NCBI GenBank assembly: GCA_947036575.1
Contig: CAMQSH010000122.1
Coordinates: forward strand, 1-5,831
DNA from: an uncultured Brevinema sp.
Lineage (GTDB): Bacteria > Spirochaetota > Brevinematia > Brevinematales > Brevinemataceae
DNA length: 5,831 bases
Direction of reading: 5' to 3'
A program made the translations under genes and the position numbers. Positions 5,567-5,831 of this stretch are shown here, in pieces. Below the pieces are notes generated by a model. It saw only the letters and a program-made list of their open reading frames with translations, did not search any database and had not been told where the DNA came from. The first letter of the stretch is position 1. Each line of letters begins with the position of its first letter.

Positions 5567-5831
5567 ATGAAAGTTATTATAACAAAAAATCATGCAGAAA
5601 GTTGTCAAAAAACAGCTGAAATAATGGCAGATATTATTAGTAATCAGACAAAACCTGTATTAGGTTTAGCTACTGGTGGTACGGCGGAACAAGTATATGC
5701 AGAATTAGTACAAATGTATCAATCTAAAAAAGTTAGCTTCAAAAATGTTGCTACTGTCAATTTAGATGAGTATGTGGGATTAGCTCCAGATCATGATCAA
5801 AGCTATCGTTATTTTATGAATTTTCATTTAT
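5567..5831 (+). CDS. nagB: Glucosamine-6-phosphate deaminase, 5' part only (3' end outside window)
   Basis: The first 88 residues are visible of a family that is about 240-270 residues long. NagB turns glucosamine-6-phosphate into fructose-6-phosphate and ammonia in the cytoplasm, the last step of amino-sugar use. Recognisable motifs are the phosphate-binding GLATGGTAE (residues 33-41; GLPTGGTP in E. coli), VSFKNVATVNLDEYVGL (56-72) with the catalytic aspartate at D67 (D72 in E. coli), and the start of the SY-x-x-FM segment (79-84). The ATG follows GGAGG at 5556-5560 with 6 nt spacing and a strong promoter. The sequence also fits the wider NagB/6-phosphogluconolactonase fold, but NLDEYVGL favours the deaminase. 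There is no link to the microcompartment genes beyond proximity; a terminator and separate promoter make it its own unit. Confidence 0.93.
   Translation, partial: MKVIITKNHAESCQKTAEIMADIISNQTKPVLGLATGGTAEQVYAELVQMYQSKKVSFKNVATVNLDEYVGLAPDHDQSYRYFMNFHL

Overview
The window is AT-rich DNA, roughly 30% GC by eye, with ATG starts, strong AAGGAG-type ribosome binding sites and sigma-70-like promoters. It holds the 3' end of a bacterial microcompartment (BMC) operon, then a small-gene region and the start of nagB. Two short genes encode lipoproteins with signal peptides. One has a relaxed lipobox (Ala at -3), which fits a diderm low-GC host such as a spirochaete (Brevinema- or Brachyspira-like), though a fusobacterium or clostridium is not excluded. 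This host assignment is inference only.

Positions 1-3485 are four tightly packed + strand genes. They are the C-terminal part of an EutQ-type cupin protein, an iron-dependent alcohol dehydrogenase of the PduQ/EutG group, a PduS-type flavin/iron-sulfur protein, and a PduT-type shell protein with two BMC domains. Gaps are 48, 14 and 13 nt, and the run ends at a hairpin terminator near 3506-3547. PduQ would reduce the pathway aldehyde to alcohol and return NAD+. PduS would handle electrons (cobalamin reduction or another redox step), possibly through the single pore cysteine of PduT. EutQ is an ethanolamine-locus protein (acetate kinase activity and assembly role known in Salmonella). The Q-S-T order is that of propanediol loci, so this is a mixed Eut/Pdu locus. 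Its signature enzyme lies upstream, out of view, and the substrate cannot be decided here.

Positions 3546-4262 hold a small membrane-protein gene with its own promoter and a strong RBS. It is broken by a one-base frameshift that can be placed within about nine bases (3656-3664). A possible decayed coding remnant follows, then a perfect bidirectional terminator.

Positions 4281-5487 hold two divergent genes for small lipoproteins of unknown function, 120 aa on the - strand and 177 aa on the + strand. The second ends in an unusually long hairpin. From 5516 a textbook promoter drives nagB (glucosamine-6-phosphate deaminase), which runs off the window end. I saw no tRNA, rRNA, CRISPR array, insertion sequence or riboswitch.
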